From the NCBI GenBank assembly GCA_946886675.1, contig CAMPIZ010000079.1, positions 1-7,106 of the forward strand: a stretch of DNA of 7,106 nt. The letters run 5' to 3'. A program made the position numbers and the translations under genes. The first letter of the stretch is position 1. Each line of letters begins with the position of its first letter. This DNA is from an uncultured Flavobacterium sp. (GTDB taxonomy: Bacteria; Bacteroidota; Bacteroidia; Flavobacteriales; Flavobacteriaceae). This document shows positions 6,605-7,106 of this stretch, one piece after another. The notes below the pieces were generated by a model, which saw only the letters and a list, made by a program, of their open reading frames with translations, searched no databases and was not told where the DNA came from.

Positions 6605-7106
6605 TTAGTGTAAATTAATTTTGCCTTCCCTGCATTCGTCTATTAAGGTATCTACCTTTTCTTTGGTAAGATGCTCTTTATAATAGTCGCCCAACTGCAT
6701 CATAGGTGCATAACCACATGCCCCCAGGCATTCAACCCCCACAACGGTAAACATCCCGTCTGGAGTGGTCTCACCTTCTTTTATACCCAGTTTGTTGCAG
6801 GTGTAGTCCATCAGGTCTTCGGCACCACGAACGGCACAGCATGAAGTCCTGCAAAACTCAAACATGTATTTGCCTATAGGTTTTTGATTAAACATGGTGT
6901 AAAACGAAACTACTTCATAAACCTCAATAGGCTTAATATCCAGTATTTCGGCCACTTTATCCTGAAGGTCTATGCTCAGCCAGTTGTCATGAGCGTCCTG
7001 AACTTCGTGAAGTACAGGCAGTAAAGCAGATTTTTTCTTATCGGCAGGGTAGTGGCTCAGCAGTTCGTTGATGCGGTCCATCAGTTTCGCATCTATATTT
7101 ATAACC
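6605..7106 (-). CDS. nuoE: NADH-quinone oxidoreductase subunit E (NuoE), 5' end cut by window
   Basis: 24-kDa-type subunit with a thioredoxin-like fold carrying the off-path [2Fe-2S] cluster N1a next to NuoF's FMN. Counting from the ATG at 7081 (158 residues), an N-terminal helical part contains 'LPVLHEVQDAHDNWLS' (21-36). The cluster ligands follow as Cys77-x4-Cys82 ('CRTSCC') and Cys118-x3-Cys122 ('CLGAC'); Cys81 is an extra adjacent cysteine. The frame stays open upstream of that Met to the window edge (…VINIDAKLMDRINELL), and the flavobacterial homologues I recall have about 15-20 residues before the 'RINEL' segment. The true start is therefore probably outside the window, and Met at 7081 is likely internal. 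It ends with TAA at 6607-6605, 21 bp before nuoF. nuoC/D should lie upstream, outside the window. Confidence 0.95.
   Translation of the reverse strand, partial: VINIDAKLMDRINELLSHYPADKKKSALLPVLHEVQDAHDNWLSIDLQDKVAEILDIKPIEVYEVVSFYTMFNQKPIGKYMFEFCRTSCCAVRGAEDLMDYTCNKLGIKEGETTPDGMFTVVGVECLGACGYAPMMQLGDYYKEHLTKEKVDTLIDECREGKINLH

Overview
The window is the middle of a complex I (NADH:quinone oxidoreductase, type I NADH dehydrogenase) operon, read entirely from the minus strand. In transcription order, from the right edge to the left, it holds nuoE (5' end cut by the window), nuoF, nuoG (short form), nuoH (broken by one in-frame stop), nuoI, nuoJ, nuoK and nuoL (3' end cut by the window). The plus strand has no gene I can support; its open frames are antisense shadows. 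No tRNA, rRNA, CRISPR array, insertion sequence or transposase is visible.

The likely source is a member of the Bacteroidota, most probably Flavobacteriaceae (Flavobacterium or a close relative). The reasons are moderate-to-low GC, heavy use of ATA for isoleucine, no Shine-Dalgarno-like GGAGG before the genes, a NuoG of only 347 residues without the large molybdopterin-oxidoreductase-like domain, and protein wording that I recall from Flavobacterium complex I (NuoE 'LPVLHEVQDAHDNWLS', NuoF 'NADESEPGTFKDR'). This is recognition from memory, not a database search.

Layout: 7106-6605 nuoE, 6583-5216 nuoF and 5149-4106 nuoG encode the NADH-oxidising arm, carrying FMN and the Fe-S clusters. 4103-3072 nuoH and 3020-2472 nuoI form the quinone-site junction between the arms. 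2470-1967 nuoJ, 1965-1645 nuoK and 1638-1 nuoL are membrane-arm proton-pumping subunits. Most gaps are 1-21 bp. The two larger gaps, nuoF-nuoG (66 bp) and nuoH-nuoI (51 bp), hold a small heptamer repeat and a short palindrome. nuoA-D should lie beyond the right edge and nuoM-N beyond the left; the operon promoter and terminator are not in view.

The one real anomaly is in nuoH. Codon 61, where the family has a conserved lysine in the first cytoplasmic loop (…ADGL-K-LFSKEEF…), is TAA. The frame is otherwise intact for 343 codons on both sides, so a single substitution (AAA to TAA, plus-strand base 3923) explains it. It is either a sequencing or assembly error, or a recent null mutation in an otherwise healthy operon. 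I found no novel system here; this is a core respiratory operon.
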